From Curvibacter soli (GTDB taxonomy: Bacteria > Pseudomonadota > Gammaproteobacteria > Burkholderiales > Burkholderiaceae_C): a DNA stretch of 50,189 nucleotides. The notes below the pieces were generated by a model, which saw only the letters and a list, made by a program, of their open reading frames with translations, made no database searches and was not told the DNA's origin. Every line of letters starts with the position of its first letter. The stretch's first letter is position 1. Where the stretch lies: the NCBI RefSeq assembly GCF_029211125.1, contig NZ_JARGEN010000008.1, positions 1-50,189 of the forward strand, written 5' to 3'. Positions 26,688 through 36,301 of the stretch are shown here, one piece after another. The position numbers and the translations under genes are program-made.

Positions 26688-28031
26688 ATGGGAGCCTTGG
26701 CCGCGCGCATCCTCGCCTTCCTGCTTTGCATGTGCGTCGGTGCCGTACTCGGCGCCGCGCTGGGCCGCGTCTGGGAGGCCTGCGCAGGCGCCGCCGCGGG
26801 GGCTGCGCTATGGTTCGTCTGGGACACCCTGTGCGCCCTGCGCGTGCTGCTGTGGCTGCGCCAGGGCGCGGATCCCGCGCAGGCGCCATCGCTGCGCGGC
26901 GCCTGGGGCGAGGCGGCGGACCGCATGCGCAGCCAGATGCGCCGTTGCATCCAGCAGATCGACGAAAGCCGGGGCCGGCTGGAGGAATTCCTCTCGGCCC
27001 TGCAGGCCTCGCCCAGTGGCGTGGTGCTGCTCGACAGCGAAAACCGCATCGAATGGTGCAACCACACGGCAGTTGAGCACTTCGGCTTCGACGCCGGGCG
27101 CGATGTACTGCAGCCCATCGGCAACCTGCTGCGCGACCCGGTGTTCACGGCCTACCAGGCGGCGCGCGATTTCCGGCACGACGTGGTGCTGACCGGCCCC
27201 GCCAGTACCGCGGGCCGCACGGTGCGCCTGTCGGTGCAGCTCCACTCCTACGGCCAGGGCCGCAAGCTGCTGCTGTCGCGCGACGTGACGGCGCTGGAGC
27301 AGGTCGAGGCCATGCGGCGCGACTTCGTGGCCAACGTGTCGCATGAGATCCGCACCCCGCTCACCGTGCTCATGGGCTTCATCGAGACGCTGCAGACGCT
27401 GCCGCTCGATACCGGCGAGCGCACGCGCTACCTCGCACTCATGGCGCAGCAGGCCAGCCGCATGCAGACCGTGGTGAGCGACCTGCTCACGCTCTCGCGC
27501 CTGGAAGGCAGCCCGCTGCCCGGCGTTGCCGAATGGACGCCGGTGCGCCACCTGCTGCAGCGCTGCGAGGAAGAGGCCCGCGCGCTCTCTGCCCTGCTGG
27601 GGCGCGACGCGGCCAGGCATCAGTCCATCACCTTCCCCAGCGCCGAGGCGCTGCAGGCGGCGGGCGAGATCGCCGGCGCGCAGGGGGAACTGCAAAGCGC
27701 GCTTTCCAACCTCGTGAACAACGCGGTGCGCTACACGCCCGCGGGCGGCGCCATCGACGTGCGCTGGGCCCGCCTGCCCGACGGGTGCGCCGAATTCTCC
27801 GTGCACGACACCGGCCCCGGCATCGCGCCCGAGCACATCCCGCGTCTGACCGAGCGCTTCTACCGCGTGGACCGCAGCCGCTCGCGCGAAACCGGCGGCA
27901 CGGGCCTGGGCCTGGCCATCGTCAAGCACGTGGTGCAGCGCCACGGCGCGGCGCTGCGCATCGAAAGCACGCCGGGCGCAGGCTCGACCTTCGCGGTCGT
28001 GTTCCCCGCCGCGCGACTGCGTGGCTTGTGA
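26688..28031 (+). CDS. phoR: Phosphate regulon sensor histidine kinase PhoR
   Basis: Membrane histidine kinase that phosphorylates PhoB under phosphate limitation. The 447-aa protein has two short N-terminal membrane segments with almost no periplasmic loop, as usual for PhoR. A PAS domain (about 95-200) follows, then the H-box VSHEIRTPLTVLMGF (H219), N-box NLVNNAVRYTP, and G-boxes DTGPGIAPEHI and GGTGLGLAIVKHV. The ATG has GGAGG 10 nt upstream; a TTG at 26679 is too close to that site. It is the last gene of the pst-pho operon. Confidence 0.95.
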   Translation: MGALAARILAFLLCMCVGAVLGAALGRVWEACAGAAAGAALWFVWDTLCALRVLLWLRQGADPAQAPSLRGAWGEAADRMRSQMRRCIQQIDESRGRLEEFLSALQASPSGVVLLDSENRIEWCNHTAVEHFGFDAGRDVLQPIGNLLRDPVFTAYQAARDFRHDVVLTGPASTAGRTVRLSVQLHSYGQGRKLLLSRDVTALEQVEAMRRDFVANVSHEIRTPLTVLMGFIETLQTLPLDTGERTRYLALMAQQASRMQTVVSDLLTLSRLEGSPLPGVAEWTPVRHLLQRCEEEARALSALLGRDAARHQSITFPSAEALQAAGEIAGAQGELQSALSNLVNNAVRYTPAGGAIDVRWARLPDGCAEFSVHDTGPGIAPEHIPRLTERFYRVDRSRSRETGGTGLGLAIVKHVVQRHGAALRIESTPGAGSTFAVVFPAARLRGL

Positions 28032-28059
28032 GTGTTTCAGGCCTCCAGCGCCCGCCGAT

Positions 28060-28091
28060 CAAGCGCTATAAGCTATGCTATTGATAGCGAA
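28060..28091. repeat. Short palindromic intergenic motif
   Basis: CGCTAT...ATAGCG arms with an internal AAGCTATGCTATTG, in the 64-nt gap between the converging phoR and MATE genes. Similar GCTAT-rich palindromes occur at 16244-16262 and 42470-42485. I recall motifs of this kind as common between genes in Comamonadaceae, but I cannot count them here. Confidence 0.4.
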
Positions 28092-28095
28092 AAGA

Positions 28096-29415
28096 TCACC
28101 TTCGCACCGTGTGTGCCACCATGGCCGTGAACACCATGGCGGTCAGCGCCAGCGCCGCCGCCGCGGCGGCCCAGAACGCCGACGGGCTCTGCCATGCCGG
28201 GCCGCCGTAGGCCAGCACGAAGCCGCCCCGGAGTCCTATGCCCCAGAGCAGCACGCAGTACACGGCCAGCGGCAGGGCCGTGACGCGCCAGCAGCGCAGC
28301 ACGAACACGCACAGCGTCTGCACCGCATCGGCCAGGTGGTAGAGCGCCACCCAGGACAGCAGACCGGCTGCCGCCGCCGCCACCGCCGGCTGGCTGGTGT
28401 ACACGTCGGCGATCGCCCTGCGTGCTATGAAAAGCAGAGCTGCAAACGCAAGCGCCATCAGCGCGGAGAGCCTGAAACCCAGTGCAACCGCATGCCGTGC
28501 GCGCACCGGCTCGCCGCTGCCGAGCCAGAAGCTCGCGCGCGCGCTGGTGGCGATGGCGATGGACAGCGGCACCATGTAGAGCACGGCGGCCGCGTTGGAC
28601 GCGATCTGGTGCGCGGCGGATGCCATCGTGCCCTGGCGTGCGATGAAGAGCGCCATCAACGTGAACGCAGTCACCTCCACCATCACTGACAGCCCGCCCG
28701 GCACGCCCAGGCGCAGGAACTGCCCCATCGCCGCACGGCTGGGCCGCTCCGGCCGTCGCCACAGGCGGTAGGGCGCATAGAACGGCTGGCGCCGCAGCAG
28801 CCACAGGGCCACCAGCGCCACGGCGAGGTTGTCCGCCACCGTGGCCCAGGCGCAGCCGGCGACGCCCTGTGGTGCCAGCCCCAGTCCGCCGAACGTGAAC
28901 CAGATGGAGAGCGGCACCTTCACCGCCACCGAGCCCAACTGCAGCCAGGTGACGAGCTGGGGCTTGCCCAGCGCCTGGTTCAGCGTGGCGTAGAGCCGGA
29001 ACAGCAGCGCGGGTGCGAACGCCAGCGCCAGGATGGACAGGTAGCGCGCCACGTCGCCCTGTAGCGCTGCGGGCACGCCGCTCCAGCGCAGCAGCGGGCC
29101 TGGATGCAGCAGCGCCGCGCAGCCCAGCGCGATGAGCGCGCCGCACAGGTACAGCGCCTGCCGCACCGAGCGGCCCAGCGCCGCCTGTTGCCCGCTGCCG
29201 TGCATCTCGGCCCACACCGGCAGCAGCGCCTGCACCACGCCCATGAGCGCCACGTAGACGCTGATGAAGATGGCCGAGCCCACCGAGAGCGCGGCCAGCG
29301 CCTCGCCCGCATAGCGGCCCGCGACGATGGTGTCGGTCACGCCGAATGCCATCACCGCGAGCTGGCCCGCCAGCACGGTGCCCGCGTGGCGGGCGATGGT
29401 GCGCAGCTCCGTCAC
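28096..29415 (-). CDS. MATE family efflux transporter
   Basis: A 439-aa multidrug and toxin extrusion transporter with about 12 membrane helices in two similar halves. Typical features are GQLAVMAFGVTDTIVAGRYAGEALAALSVG at the start, the second-half repeat LRLGVPGGLSVMVEVTAFTLMALFIA, and AAHQIASNAAAVLYMVPLSIAIATS. The exported compound is unknown. The start codon is GTG and overlaps the stop of the upstream GT39-like gene by four bases, so the two are probably co-translated. Confidence 0.92.
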   Translation of the reverse strand: MTELRTIARHAGTVLAGQLAVMAFGVTDTIVAGRYAGEALAALSVGSAIFISVYVALMGVVQALLPVWAEMHGSGQQAALGRSVRQALYLCGALIALGCAALLHPGPLLRWSGVPAALQGDVARYLSILALAFAPALLFRLYATLNQALGKPQLVTWLQLGSVAVKVPLSIWFTFGGLGLAPQGVAGCAWATVADNLAVALVALWLLRRQPFYAPYRLWRRPERPSRAAMGQFLRLGVPGGLSVMVEVTAFTLMALFIARQGTMASAAHQIASNAAAVLYMVPLSIAIATSARASFWLGSGEPVRARHAVALGFRLSALMALAFAALLFIARRAIADVYTSQPAVAAAAAGLLSWVALYHLADAVQTLCVFVLRCWRVTALPLAVYCVLLWGIGLRGGFVLAYGGPAWQSPSAFWAAAAAALALTAMVFTAMVAHTVRR

Positions 29416-31121
29416 GGGCCGCGGCGCTGGAACACGAACACGCGGTCATCGCGGTCGGTGGGGCGCTGCACGCTCGCGCGCTGCACCCACTGCTGCGTGT
29501 CCCCCGCCTGCGCCAGCGTGGGCAGCGCGGCTCCATCCACCAGCAGCCAGGGGCACGACGGCGCCTGCCCGGCCTGCACCGGCACCAGCGTCAGCCCGCC
29601 GTGGTAGCGGAAGGCCGCCGTCTGGCCGAGGTCGAAGCCCCAGGTATGGACGCAGGCCGGCTGGCCGGTCACGGCCACCACGTTGCGCACCTGCGGCGCG
29701 TAGCTGCGCGCGAAGTCGAGCAGCGGCAGCCAGATGGTCATCAGCAGCAGCCAGCACAGCGCGGTGCCACCCGCGGGCAGCACCAGGCTCTTCCAGAGGG
29801 CGGCGCGGTGCCGCCCGGTGCGCCACCACACCAGCGCGCACCAGACCAGCGTGGCGGCCAGCGCGGCGAGAAAACCGGGCCACGAGAACGTGGGCGTGAA
29901 GTCCGGCGCCAGCCGGGCCACGTTGGCGGCAGGCTTGGCTGGAAACCCCGTCTCCATCGAGATCCAGATCACCCAGATCGCAATCGCGCAAACGGTGAAG
30001 AACAGCAGCGTGAACCAGTCGATCAGCGCGGCCAGGTTGCGGCTCAGCGTGGGCAGGGCGAATGCCGCCAGCGCGGCCAGCGCCGGCAGCCCCTGCATCA
30101 GCGCGCGGTCGCGCGGCAGGGTGAGCAGCGTGGCCGCCAGCGTCACCGCCGCGAAGCCGAGCGGCAGCACCAGATGGCGCGGCAATTCGCGGCTGAAGAC
30201 CTGGCGGCGCCAGCGCCAGAGCGTGAGCAGCCCCAGCGGCCAGGCGGGCCAGGTGAACCACAGCAACAGGCGCCCCAGGCTCTGCCATTGCATGCCGCCA
30301 TTGGCGTCCGGCATGGCGATGCGCCAGCCCCACAGGCCCAGCGCCGCGCCCAGCGCGGCCACCGCCGCCGTGCAGGCGGCGATGGCCGCCGCCCAGCGCA
30401 GGCCGCGCCGCCGCGCCCGCGGCTCCTGCTGCGGCTCCAGCGCGTGCAGCAGCGCCCCGCCCATGCCGAACAGCGCGGCCAGCGTGGGCGCGCCGCTCAG
30501 CGCCAGGCCGGCCTGGCCCGCCAGCAGCGCGATGGCCGGCATCCAGGTGCGGTAAGGCGTGGCGGCGAACGCGAAGAACATCAGCGTGGTGCAACTGAGC
30601 TGCGCCAGGTAGGCCGTTCCCTCGTGGCTTAGCTGCGCGAGCCCCAGGCAGGCGATCAGCGCCAGCAGGCCACCGTCGGCCACGGCGCGCGCGTAGTCGG
30701 CAGGCAGGGCTTCGCCGCCGAAGGCGAAGGCCACGGGCTGCGCTTCGGGCCGGCGCGCCAGGTAATAGACGCTGTACCAGGTGGCCGCGAGCGTCAGGGC
30801 CAGCAGCGCCATGAATGGCAGGCGGGCCGCAAGATCGGGGGGAATCCACGGCGGCGCGATCCGCAGTGCCCAGGCGCCGAGCCAGTACGGCAGCGGGCCC
30901 GTGGTGTCGGGGGGCAGGCCGGCGAGGGTGGGATGCAGCCAGCCGGACCGCCCGGCTGCCAGCTCGGCCATGTAGCCGAAGGCCGTCACGTCGTCGTTGC
31001 GCCAGGGGCTGCGGCCCACGAAGCCGGGCACGATGTAGACCACGCAGAACAGCAGCAGGGCCCAGCGCGGCAGGCGGCGCACGGCGTCCTGGGAAACGAT
31101 GGCGGGGGTGGGCTGGTTCAC
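29412..31121 (-). CDS. GT39/ArnT-like membrane glycosyltransferase
   Basis: A 569-aa protein with about 12 hydrophobic segments, resembling the ArnT/PMT-like (GT-C) glycosyltransferases that use polyprenyl-phosphate sugars. The first external loop carries FVGRSPWRNDDVTAFGYMAEL, with acidic residues where GT-C enzymes have their catalytic Asp. A C-terminal soluble region (about 470-569) follows the helices. Donor and acceptor cannot be told. The start is a GTG (VNQPTPAIVSQ); upstream codons overlap a GC-rich non-coding stretch. It is coupled to the MATE gene. Confidence 0.75.
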   Translation of the reverse strand: MNQPTPAIVSQDAVRRLPRWALLLFCVVYIVPGFVGRSPWRNDDVTAFGYMAELAAGRSGWLHPTLAGLPPDTTGPLPYWLGAWALRIAPPWIPPDLAARLPFMALLALTLAATWYSVYYLARRPEAQPVAFAFGGEALPADYARAVADGGLLALIACLGLAQLSHEGTAYLAQLSCTTLMFFAFAATPYRTWMPAIALLAGQAGLALSGAPTLAALFGMGGALLHALEPQQEPRARRRGLRWAAAIAACTAAVAALGAALGLWGWRIAMPDANGGMQWQSLGRLLLWFTWPAWPLGLLTLWRWRRQVFSRELPRHLVLPLGFAAVTLAATLLTLPRDRALMQGLPALAALAAFALPTLSRNLAALIDWFTLLFFTVCAIAIWVIWISMETGFPAKPAANVARLAPDFTPTFSWPGFLAALAATLVWCALVWWRTGRHRAALWKSLVLPAGGTALCWLLLMTIWLPLLDFARSYAPQVRNVVAVTGQPACVHTWGFDLGQTAAFRYHGGLTLVPVQAGQAPSCPWLLVDGAALPTLAQAGDTQQWVQRASVQRPTDRDDRVFVFQRRGP

Positions 31122-31199
31122 GCGGTCTATCGGTCGGTGGGCGGGCCGGCGGGGCCGCAGGCAAGGAAGGGCAAGGCGCGCGGCGCGGCGAAGAAGCAA

Positions 31200-31229
31200 A
31201 AGGGCAGCGCGGTGACCCGGGCTGCCCTT
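31200..31229 (-). terminator. Intrinsic terminator after rpmE2
   Basis: AAGGGCAGC (31200-31208) and its complement (31221-31229). Reading on the minus strand, the stem is followed by a short T-rich tract. Confidence 0.8.
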
Positions 31230-31263
31230 GTCTCGTCCTGCCGTGGAGGCAGCAGGGAGAAGG

Positions 31264-31524
31264 CTACTTCGCTGCCGCGGTCTTGCCGAAGCGGTTGCGG
31301 AATTTCTCGACGCGCCCGCCCATGTTGTCCACGGATTTCTGTGTGCCGGTATAGAAGGGGTGCGATTCGCTGGAGGTGTCCAGCTTGAACAGCGGCAGCT
31401 CGCGGCCGTCGTCGGCCTTGGCCGTTTCCTTGGTGGGTACGCAGGAGCGGGTCACGAACTTGAAGCCGTTGGAGAGGTCCACGAAAAGCACTTCGCGGTA
31501 GTTGGGGTGAATGCCTTCTTTCAT
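31264..31524 (-). CDS. rpmE2: 50S ribosomal protein L31 type B
   Basis: An 86-aa bL31 protein of the type without the zinc-binding CxxC (only one Cys remains, in TRSCVPT). It starts [27 protein letters not shown] and contains [26 protein letters not shown], typical of type B. In some bacteria type B replaces zinc-binding L31 under zinc limitation, but in many beta-proteobacteria it is the only L31, and its position next to rho is the normal one. The start was chosen at MKEGIHP; upstream codons are not family sequence. Confidence 0.96.
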   Translation of the reverse strand: MKEGIHPNYREVLFVDLSNGFKFVTRSCVPTKETAKADDGRELPLFKLDTSSESHPFYTGTQKSVDNMGGRVEKFRNRFGKTAAAK

Positions 31525-31624
31525 GGCGGTTTCCTTCAATGTCTGCTGCGAGAGCCACCGATGCACCCATTGCACGGCACTTTTCGCGGGAAAGCCTTTG
31601 ATTATCGCATGAACGGGGCCGGCT

Positions 31625-32887
31625 TCAACCGCCGCGGCGCATCATGTCGAAGAAGTCCACGTTGGTCTTGGTGGCCTTCATGTTCTTGATCATCAGCTCC
31701 ATGGACTCGATCTCGTCCATGTTGTACATGAACTGGCGCAGGATGCGGGTTTTCTGCAGAATCTCGGGCGCCAGCAGCAGCTCTTCGCGGCGCGTGCCGC
31801 TCTTGTTGAGCTCGATGGCGGGGAACACGCGCTTTTCGTACAGGCGGCGGTTCAGGTGGATTTCGCAGTTGCCCGTGCCCTTGAATTCTTCAAAGATCAC
31901 TTCGTCCATGCGGCTGCCGGTATCGACCAGCGCGGTGGCGATGATGGTGAGCGAGCCGCCTTCCTCCACCTTGCGCGCGGCGCCGAAGAAGCGCTTGGGG
32001 CGCTGCAGCGCGTTGGAATCGACGCCGCCCGACAGCACCTTGCCCGACGACGGCACCACGTTGTTGTAGGCGCGCGCCAGGCGGGTGATGGAGTCGAGCA
32101 TGATCACCACGTCTTTTTTGAGCTCGACCAGGCGCTTGGCGCGCTCGATCACCATCTCGGCCACGTGCACGTGGCGCGCGGCGGGCTCGTCGAAGGTGGA
32201 GGCGATCACCTCGCCCTTGATCGAGCGCTGCATCTCGGTCACTTCCTCGGGCCGCTCGTCCACCAGCAGCACCATCAGGTGCACGTCGGGGTGGTTGGCG
32301 GTGATGGCGTGGGCGATGTTCTGCATCATCACCGTCTTGCCGCTCTTGGGCGGCGCCACGATCAGCGCGCGCTGGCCGCGCCCGATGGGGGCGATGATGT
32401 CGATGATGCGCCCGGTGATGTTCTCCTCGGTCTTGACGTCGCGCTCCAGCCGCATCTGCTCCTTGGGGAACAGCGGCGTGAGGTTCTCGAACATCACCTT
32501 GTGCTTGTTCTGCTCGGGCGGGCCGTCGTTGACCTTGTCGAGCTTGGTCAGCGCGAAATAGCGCTCGCCGTCCTTGGGCGTGCGCACCTCGCCCTCGATC
32601 ATGTCGCCCGTGTGCAGGTTGAAGCGCCGCACCTGGCTGGGGCTGATGTAGATGTCGTCGGTGCTGGCGGTGAAGCTGGTGTCGGGGCTGCGCAGGAAGC
32701 CGAAGCCGTCGGGCAGGATTTCGAGCACGCCGTCGGCGAACACCTGCTCCCCGGCCTTGGCGCGCTTCTTGATGATGGCGAACATCAGCTCCTGCTTGCG
32801 CATGCGGCCCGTGTTCTCGATTTCAAGCTCTTCGGCCTGTTTCAGGACTTCAGACACGTGCAGTGCCTTGAGTTCGTTTAAGTGCAT
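31625..32887 (-). CDS. rho: Transcription termination factor Rho
   Basis: Hexameric RNA helicase that ends transcription at unstructured C-rich RNA. The 420-aa protein has an N-terminal helical part ([19 protein letters not shown]), the cold-shock-like RNA-binding domain with [10 protein letters not shown] and [15 protein letters not shown], Walker A APPKSGKT (178-185), [11 protein letters not shown], and the R-loop [21 protein letters not shown]. The start at 32887 has AAGGAG upstream; the upstream extension (to 33100) is not conserved. It is located between trxA and rpmE2. Confidence 0.97.
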   Translation of the reverse strand: MHLNELKALHVSEVLKQAEELEIENTGRMRKQELMFAIIKKRAKAGEQVFADGVLEILPDGFGFLRSPDTSFTASTDDIYISPSQVRRFNLHTGDMIEGEVRTPKDGERYFALTKLDKVNDGPPEQNKHKVMFENLTPLFPKEQMRLERDVKTEENITGRIIDIIAPIGRGQRALIVAPPKSGKTVMMQNIAHAITANHPDVHLMVLLVDERPEEVTEMQRSIKGEVIASTFDEPAARHVHVAEMVIERAKRLVELKKDVVIMLDSITRLARAYNNVVPSSGKVLSGGVDSNALQRPKRFFGAARKVEEGGSLTIIATALVDTGSRMDEVIFEEFKGTGNCEIHLNRRLYEKRVFPAIELNKSGTRREELLLAPEILQKTRILRQFMYNMDEIESMELMIKNMKATKTNVDFFDMMRRGG

Positions 32888-33035
32888 GGAGTTACTCCTT
32901 CGCGGAGTGCTGAAAAGATGGGAATGGCGGGGGAGGCGGGTGCGGAACACGCTGTTCAATGACAGGCGCCGCTTGGATTCGAGACCGGTGCGCCTGTGCC
33001 GTGCGCGCCGATGTGCGGGGATTATGACAGGAAAA

Positions 33036-33072
33036 GGGGGGGGGGGAAGGCAAGGCTTTGCGCAACCTTGCC
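33036..33072 (-). terminator. Terminator-like hairpin with C-tract after trxA
   Basis: GGCAAGG (33049-33055) and CCTTGCC (33066-33072). On the minus strand the stem is followed by 11 C (33036-33046) and then TTTT. The 11-base homopolymer is unusual, and the U-run of a normal terminator is displaced. Confidence 0.5.
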
Positions 33073-33145
33073 GCCGTCGCCGTGCGCCCGGGCTTTGCAT
33101 GGGGCCCCGGGCGCAGGCGGTGCCGGCGCATGCGGCTCAGGCGGC

Positions 33146-33481
33146 TCAGGCGGCGATCTGCTGGTCGATGAAGGCGGTGAGCTGCGCCTTGTTCATGGCA
33201 CCCACCTTGGTGGCGGCCAATTGGCCGTTCTTGAACAGCATCAGCGTGGGGATGCCGCGAATGCCGAACTTGGCCGGCACGTCGCGGTTCTCGTCCACGT
33301 TGAGCTTGGCGATCTGCAGCTTGCCTTCGTAGCCCGCCGCCACCTCGTCGAGGATGGGGGCGATCATGCGGCAGGGGCCGCACCATTCGGCCCAGTAGTC
33401 CACGAGCACCGGCCGGTCGGCCTGCAGCACGTCGGCCTCGAAGCTGGAATCGGAGATGTGTTTGATCAGTTCGCTGGACAT
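33146..33481 (-). CDS. trxA: Thioredoxin
   Basis: Small cytoplasmic disulfide reductase. The 111-aa protein has the active site WCGPC (C34, C37) in [19 protein letters not shown], and the cis-proline loop [13 protein letters not shown]. The frame is open to 33553, but [19 protein letters not shown] is the standard start. The trxA-rho order is common in this group. It is divergent from the AddB-like nuclease gene. Confidence 0.97.
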   Translation of the reverse strand: MSSELIKHISDSSFEADVLQADRPVLVDYWAEWCGPCRMIAPILDEVAAGYEGKLQIAKLNVDENRDVPAKFGIRGIPTLMLFKNGQLAATKVGAMNKAQLTAFIDQQIAA

Positions 33482-33567
33482 GGCAATTTCCTCGGTATGG
33501 ATGGAGATGCAGCTACAGTTGGCGGCATTGTGACAGAAACCAAGCCTTCCCACCGGCCTCGGCTGCT

Positions 33568-36201
33568 ATGGACCCCATAGCGAAAACCCATGGCGCCGAC
33601 GGGCCCGCGCACCCGGCGCAGCGGCGTTGGTGCGGCACGCGGGACGGCATCGTGCCGCGCATCGCGCAGGCGCTGGCGGCCCGGGGCATCCACGCTGCGC
33701 ATGCCGTCGTGCTGCTGCCCTATACCCAGCTCATGCCCGCGGCGCGGCACTGGTGGGCGCTGGCGCGGCCCGACGGCTTCGCGCCGCGCTTCGAGACCAC
33801 GCTCAACTGGGCCCGCCGCCTCGGCGCATTCACGCCCGCGGGCAGCGACCTGGCGTTCGACGCCGCGCGCGACCTGCTCACCGCCCAGTCCCTGCTGGAG
33901 CAGGCCGGCCTGCAGTCCATGCGCCACGTGCTGGCCGCGCCGCTGGCCGAGGCCGCGCAGCAACTGGGCCGCCGCGTGGCCGCCATCGCGCCCCATGAAC
34001 GCGCCGCCTGGGCCGTGCAGGCCCGCGCTGCCGTGGCGCTGGGGCTGGATGCGCAGGCGCTGGCCTACGAGGCGGCCCTGGCGCGCATCGCGCTCGAATG
34101 GGCGCTGGCTTCGGGCTATGCCACCGACGTGCTGTTCGACGCCTGCGCGCGCGATGTGCAGGCCGGCGGCGCGGCCTTCCTCGCGGTGCTGCGCGGCGTG
34201 CATGCCGAGCCGCTCGCGCAGGCGCTGCAGGCGCTCTGGGGCGAATGCGCCATCGCGCTGCCGCTGGCCGACGCGGCCCTGGGCGCCGATGCCGCCGCGT
34301 GGCGGCTGCCCGCCCTGCACGCCGCGCAGGACGCCGAGGACGAAGCCCAGCGCGCCGCCGCCTGCGTGCTGCGCCACGTGGCCGCGGGCCGCGCGCCGGT
34401 GGCGCTGGCGGCCACCGACCGCGCCCTCACGCGGCGCATCCGCGCCATGCTCGACGCGAGCGGCGTCGCGCTGCGCGACGAGAGCGGCTGGAAGGTATCG
34501 ACCACGCGTGCCGCCGCCCACGTGATGCTGGCCCTGCGCGCGGCCGCGCGCCATGCCAGCGGCGACGCGGTGCTCGACTGGCTGAAGAACGCCCCCGCCT
34601 GGCGCGACGGCCCCGCGCTCGACGCGCTGGAGCGCACGCTGCGCCGCTACGGCGTGCGCGACTGGGCCGGCTGGCGCTCGCAGCCCGTGCGCGACGGCGC
34701 CGCCGCGCTGGCCGCGCAGGCCGATGCGCAGCGCGCGACCTTGCAGGGCGCGCGCCCGCTGGCCGCGTGGCTGGCGCAACTGCGCGCGGTGCTGCAGGCC
34801 ACCGGCCAGTGGCCGCTGCTGCGCGGCGACGTGGCCGGCCAGTCGCTGCTGCAGGCCCTGCCGCTCGACGAGGAGGCGCAGGCCGCCTTCGCGCTTCAGC
34901 TCGAAGGCTCGCCCTGGGCCGCGCGCCGCATCGATCTGGCCGAGTTCACCGCCTGGGTCAACGGCACGCTGGAAGCCGCCAGCTTCGTGCCGGAATACCC
35001 GGCGCAGGAACAGGTGGCCATCCTGCCGCTGGGCCAGATGATCGGCAGGCCCTTCGCCGCCGCCGTGCTGCCCGGCTGCGACGAGCGGCGCCTGCCCGCC
35101 GCGCCCGAGCCGCCCGGCGCCTGGACCGCAGCGCAGCGCGCGGCGCTGGGCCTGCCCGACCGCGCCGCGCTGCAGGCCGAGGCCCGCGCCGCCTGGTGCC
35201 ATGCGCTGCAGACGCCGCACTGCGACGTGCTCTGGCGCGGCGCCGACGACGGCGGCGAGGCGCTGCTGCCCAGCCCGCTGGTGCAGGAGCTGCAGTTGCG
35301 CGCCGACGCCGCGGCCCTGCCGCCGCCCGACGATCCGCGCGGCCTGCGCGCCGTGCCCGCCGCGCCCACGCTGCCGCCCGGGCCCGACGGCAGCGCCCTG
35401 GTGCCCGCGCGGCTGTCGGCCAGCGCGTACGAAGACCTGCGCCGCTGCCCCTACCGCTTCTTCGCGCTGCGCATGCTGGGGCTGGCCGAGGCCGAAGAGC
35501 TGGACGCCGCCGTGGACAAGCGCGACTTCGGCCTCTGGCTGCACGCCGTGCTGCGCATCTTCCACGAGGGGTGCCGCGGCGCGGGGGAGGGCGGGGGCCT
35601 GGCGCCCGATGCCGCCGCGCTCGACGGCGCCGCCGAGCGCGCCACCGCGCAGGCCGGCCTCTCGCCCGAGGAGTTTTTGCCCTTCGCCGCCGCGTGGCCG
35701 CGCGTGCGCGACGGCTACCTGGACTGGCTCGCGCGGCGCGCCGCCGACCCATCGGCCCCGCGCTTCGACGTGGCCGAGGCCTGGCGCGAGCAGCCGCTGG
35801 GGCCGCTCACGCTCGTGGGCCAGATCGACCGCGTCGACCGCCTGCCGGGTGGCGAGGCCGTGCTGATCGACTACAAGACCGAAAGCCCCGAGCGCACCCG
35901 CGAGCGCGTGCGCGACCCGCTGGAGGACACGCAGCTTGCCTTCTACGCCGCGCTGCTGCCCGACGACACGCTGCAGGCGCAGTACCTCAACGTGGGCGAG
36001 CGCGGCGGCACGGCGGCCTTCGCCCAGCCCGGCGTGCTGGCGGCGCGCGACGCGCTGGTGGAGGGCATGCTGGGCGACATGGCGCGCATCGCCGGCGGCG
36101 CGCCGCTGCGGGCGCTGGGCGAGGGCGCAGTGTGCGAATACTGCGCGGCGCGCGGGCTCTGCCGCAAGGATTTCTGGCTGGAGAGCGCAGGTTATTCTTG
36201 A
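33568..36201 (+). CDS. AddB-like PD-(D/E)XK nuclease
   Basis: An 877-aa protein of the AddB/RecB-nuclease type, which with an AddA helicase would process double-strand breaks. The N-terminal part is an inactivated-helicase-like domain without a usable P-loop. The C-terminal nuclease domain begins LSASAYEDLRRCPYRFFALRMLGL, has GQIDRVDRLPGGEAVLIDYKTES (catalytic D, D and K), then QLAFYAALL. It closes with CEYCAARGLC, which together with the Cys of RRCPYRFF forms the four-Cys iron-sulfur staple of AddB. In relatives an AddA-like helicase gene follows directly. Here the TGA is the first part of the 71-bp hairpin repeat, and no helicase follows in the window. Confidence 0.85.
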   Translation: MDPIAKTHGADGPAHPAQRRWCGTRDGIVPRIAQALAARGIHAAHAVVLLPYTQLMPAARHWWALARPDGFAPRFETTLNWARRLGAFTPAGSDLAFDAARDLLTAQSLLEQAGLQSMRHVLAAPLAEAAQQLGRRVAAIAPHERAAWAVQARAAVALGLDAQALAYEAALARIALEWALASGYATDVLFDACARDVQAGGAAFLAVLRGVHAEPLAQALQALWGECAIALPLADAALGADAAAWRLPALHAAQDAEDEAQRAAACVLRHVAAGRAPVALAATDRALTRRIRAMLDASGVALRDESGWKVSTTRAAAHVMLALRAAARHASGDAVLDWLKNAPAWRDGPALDALERTLRRYGVRDWAGWRSQPVRDGAAALAAQADAQRATLQGARPLAAWLAQLRAVLQATGQWPLLRGDVAGQSLLQALPLDEEAQAAFALQLEGSPWAARRIDLAEFTAWVNGTLEAASFVPEYPAQEQVAILPLGQMIGRPFAAAVLPGCDERRLPAAPEPPGAWTAAQRAALGLPDRAALQAEARAAWCHALQTPHCDVLWRGADDGGEALLPSPLVQELQLRADAAALPPPDDPRGLRAVPAAPTLPPGPDGSALVPARLSASAYEDLRRCPYRFFALRMLGLAEAEELDAAVDKRDFGLWLHAVLRIFHEGCRGAGEGGGLAPDAAALDGAAERATAQAGLSPEEFLPFAAAWPRVRDGYLDWLARRAADPSAPRFDVAEAWREQPLGPLTLVGQIDRVDRLPGGEAVLIDYKTESPERTRERVRDPLEDTQLAFYAALLPDDTLQAQYLNVGERGGTAAFAQPGVLAARDALVEGMLGDMARIAGGAPLRALGEGAVCEYCAARGLCRKDFWLESAGYS

Positions 36202-36270
36202 TACTCCTAGGGAGTATGTGCCTGTCTCGCTTTATTATTCTGCGCTGGCGGATGGCATGTGGGGGAGTAT
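36200..36270 (+). repeat. 71-bp hairpin repeat, copy B
   Basis: Same length and orientation as copy A at 18259-18329. It begins GATACTCC TAG GGAGTAT and ends GGGGGAGTAT. The first two bases complete the TGA stop of the AddB-like gene. The internal stem is weaker than in copy A. Confidence 0.7.
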
Positions 36271-36301
36271 ATGTTTCCGGGTGCCTCCCCCGCCGGCTTC
36301 G

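Noticed and set aside
33466-35565. 699-codon open frame on the minus strand opposite the AddB-like gene
   Set aside because: Shadow of the nuclease gene; low-complexity Gly/Arg/Ala translation with no domain.
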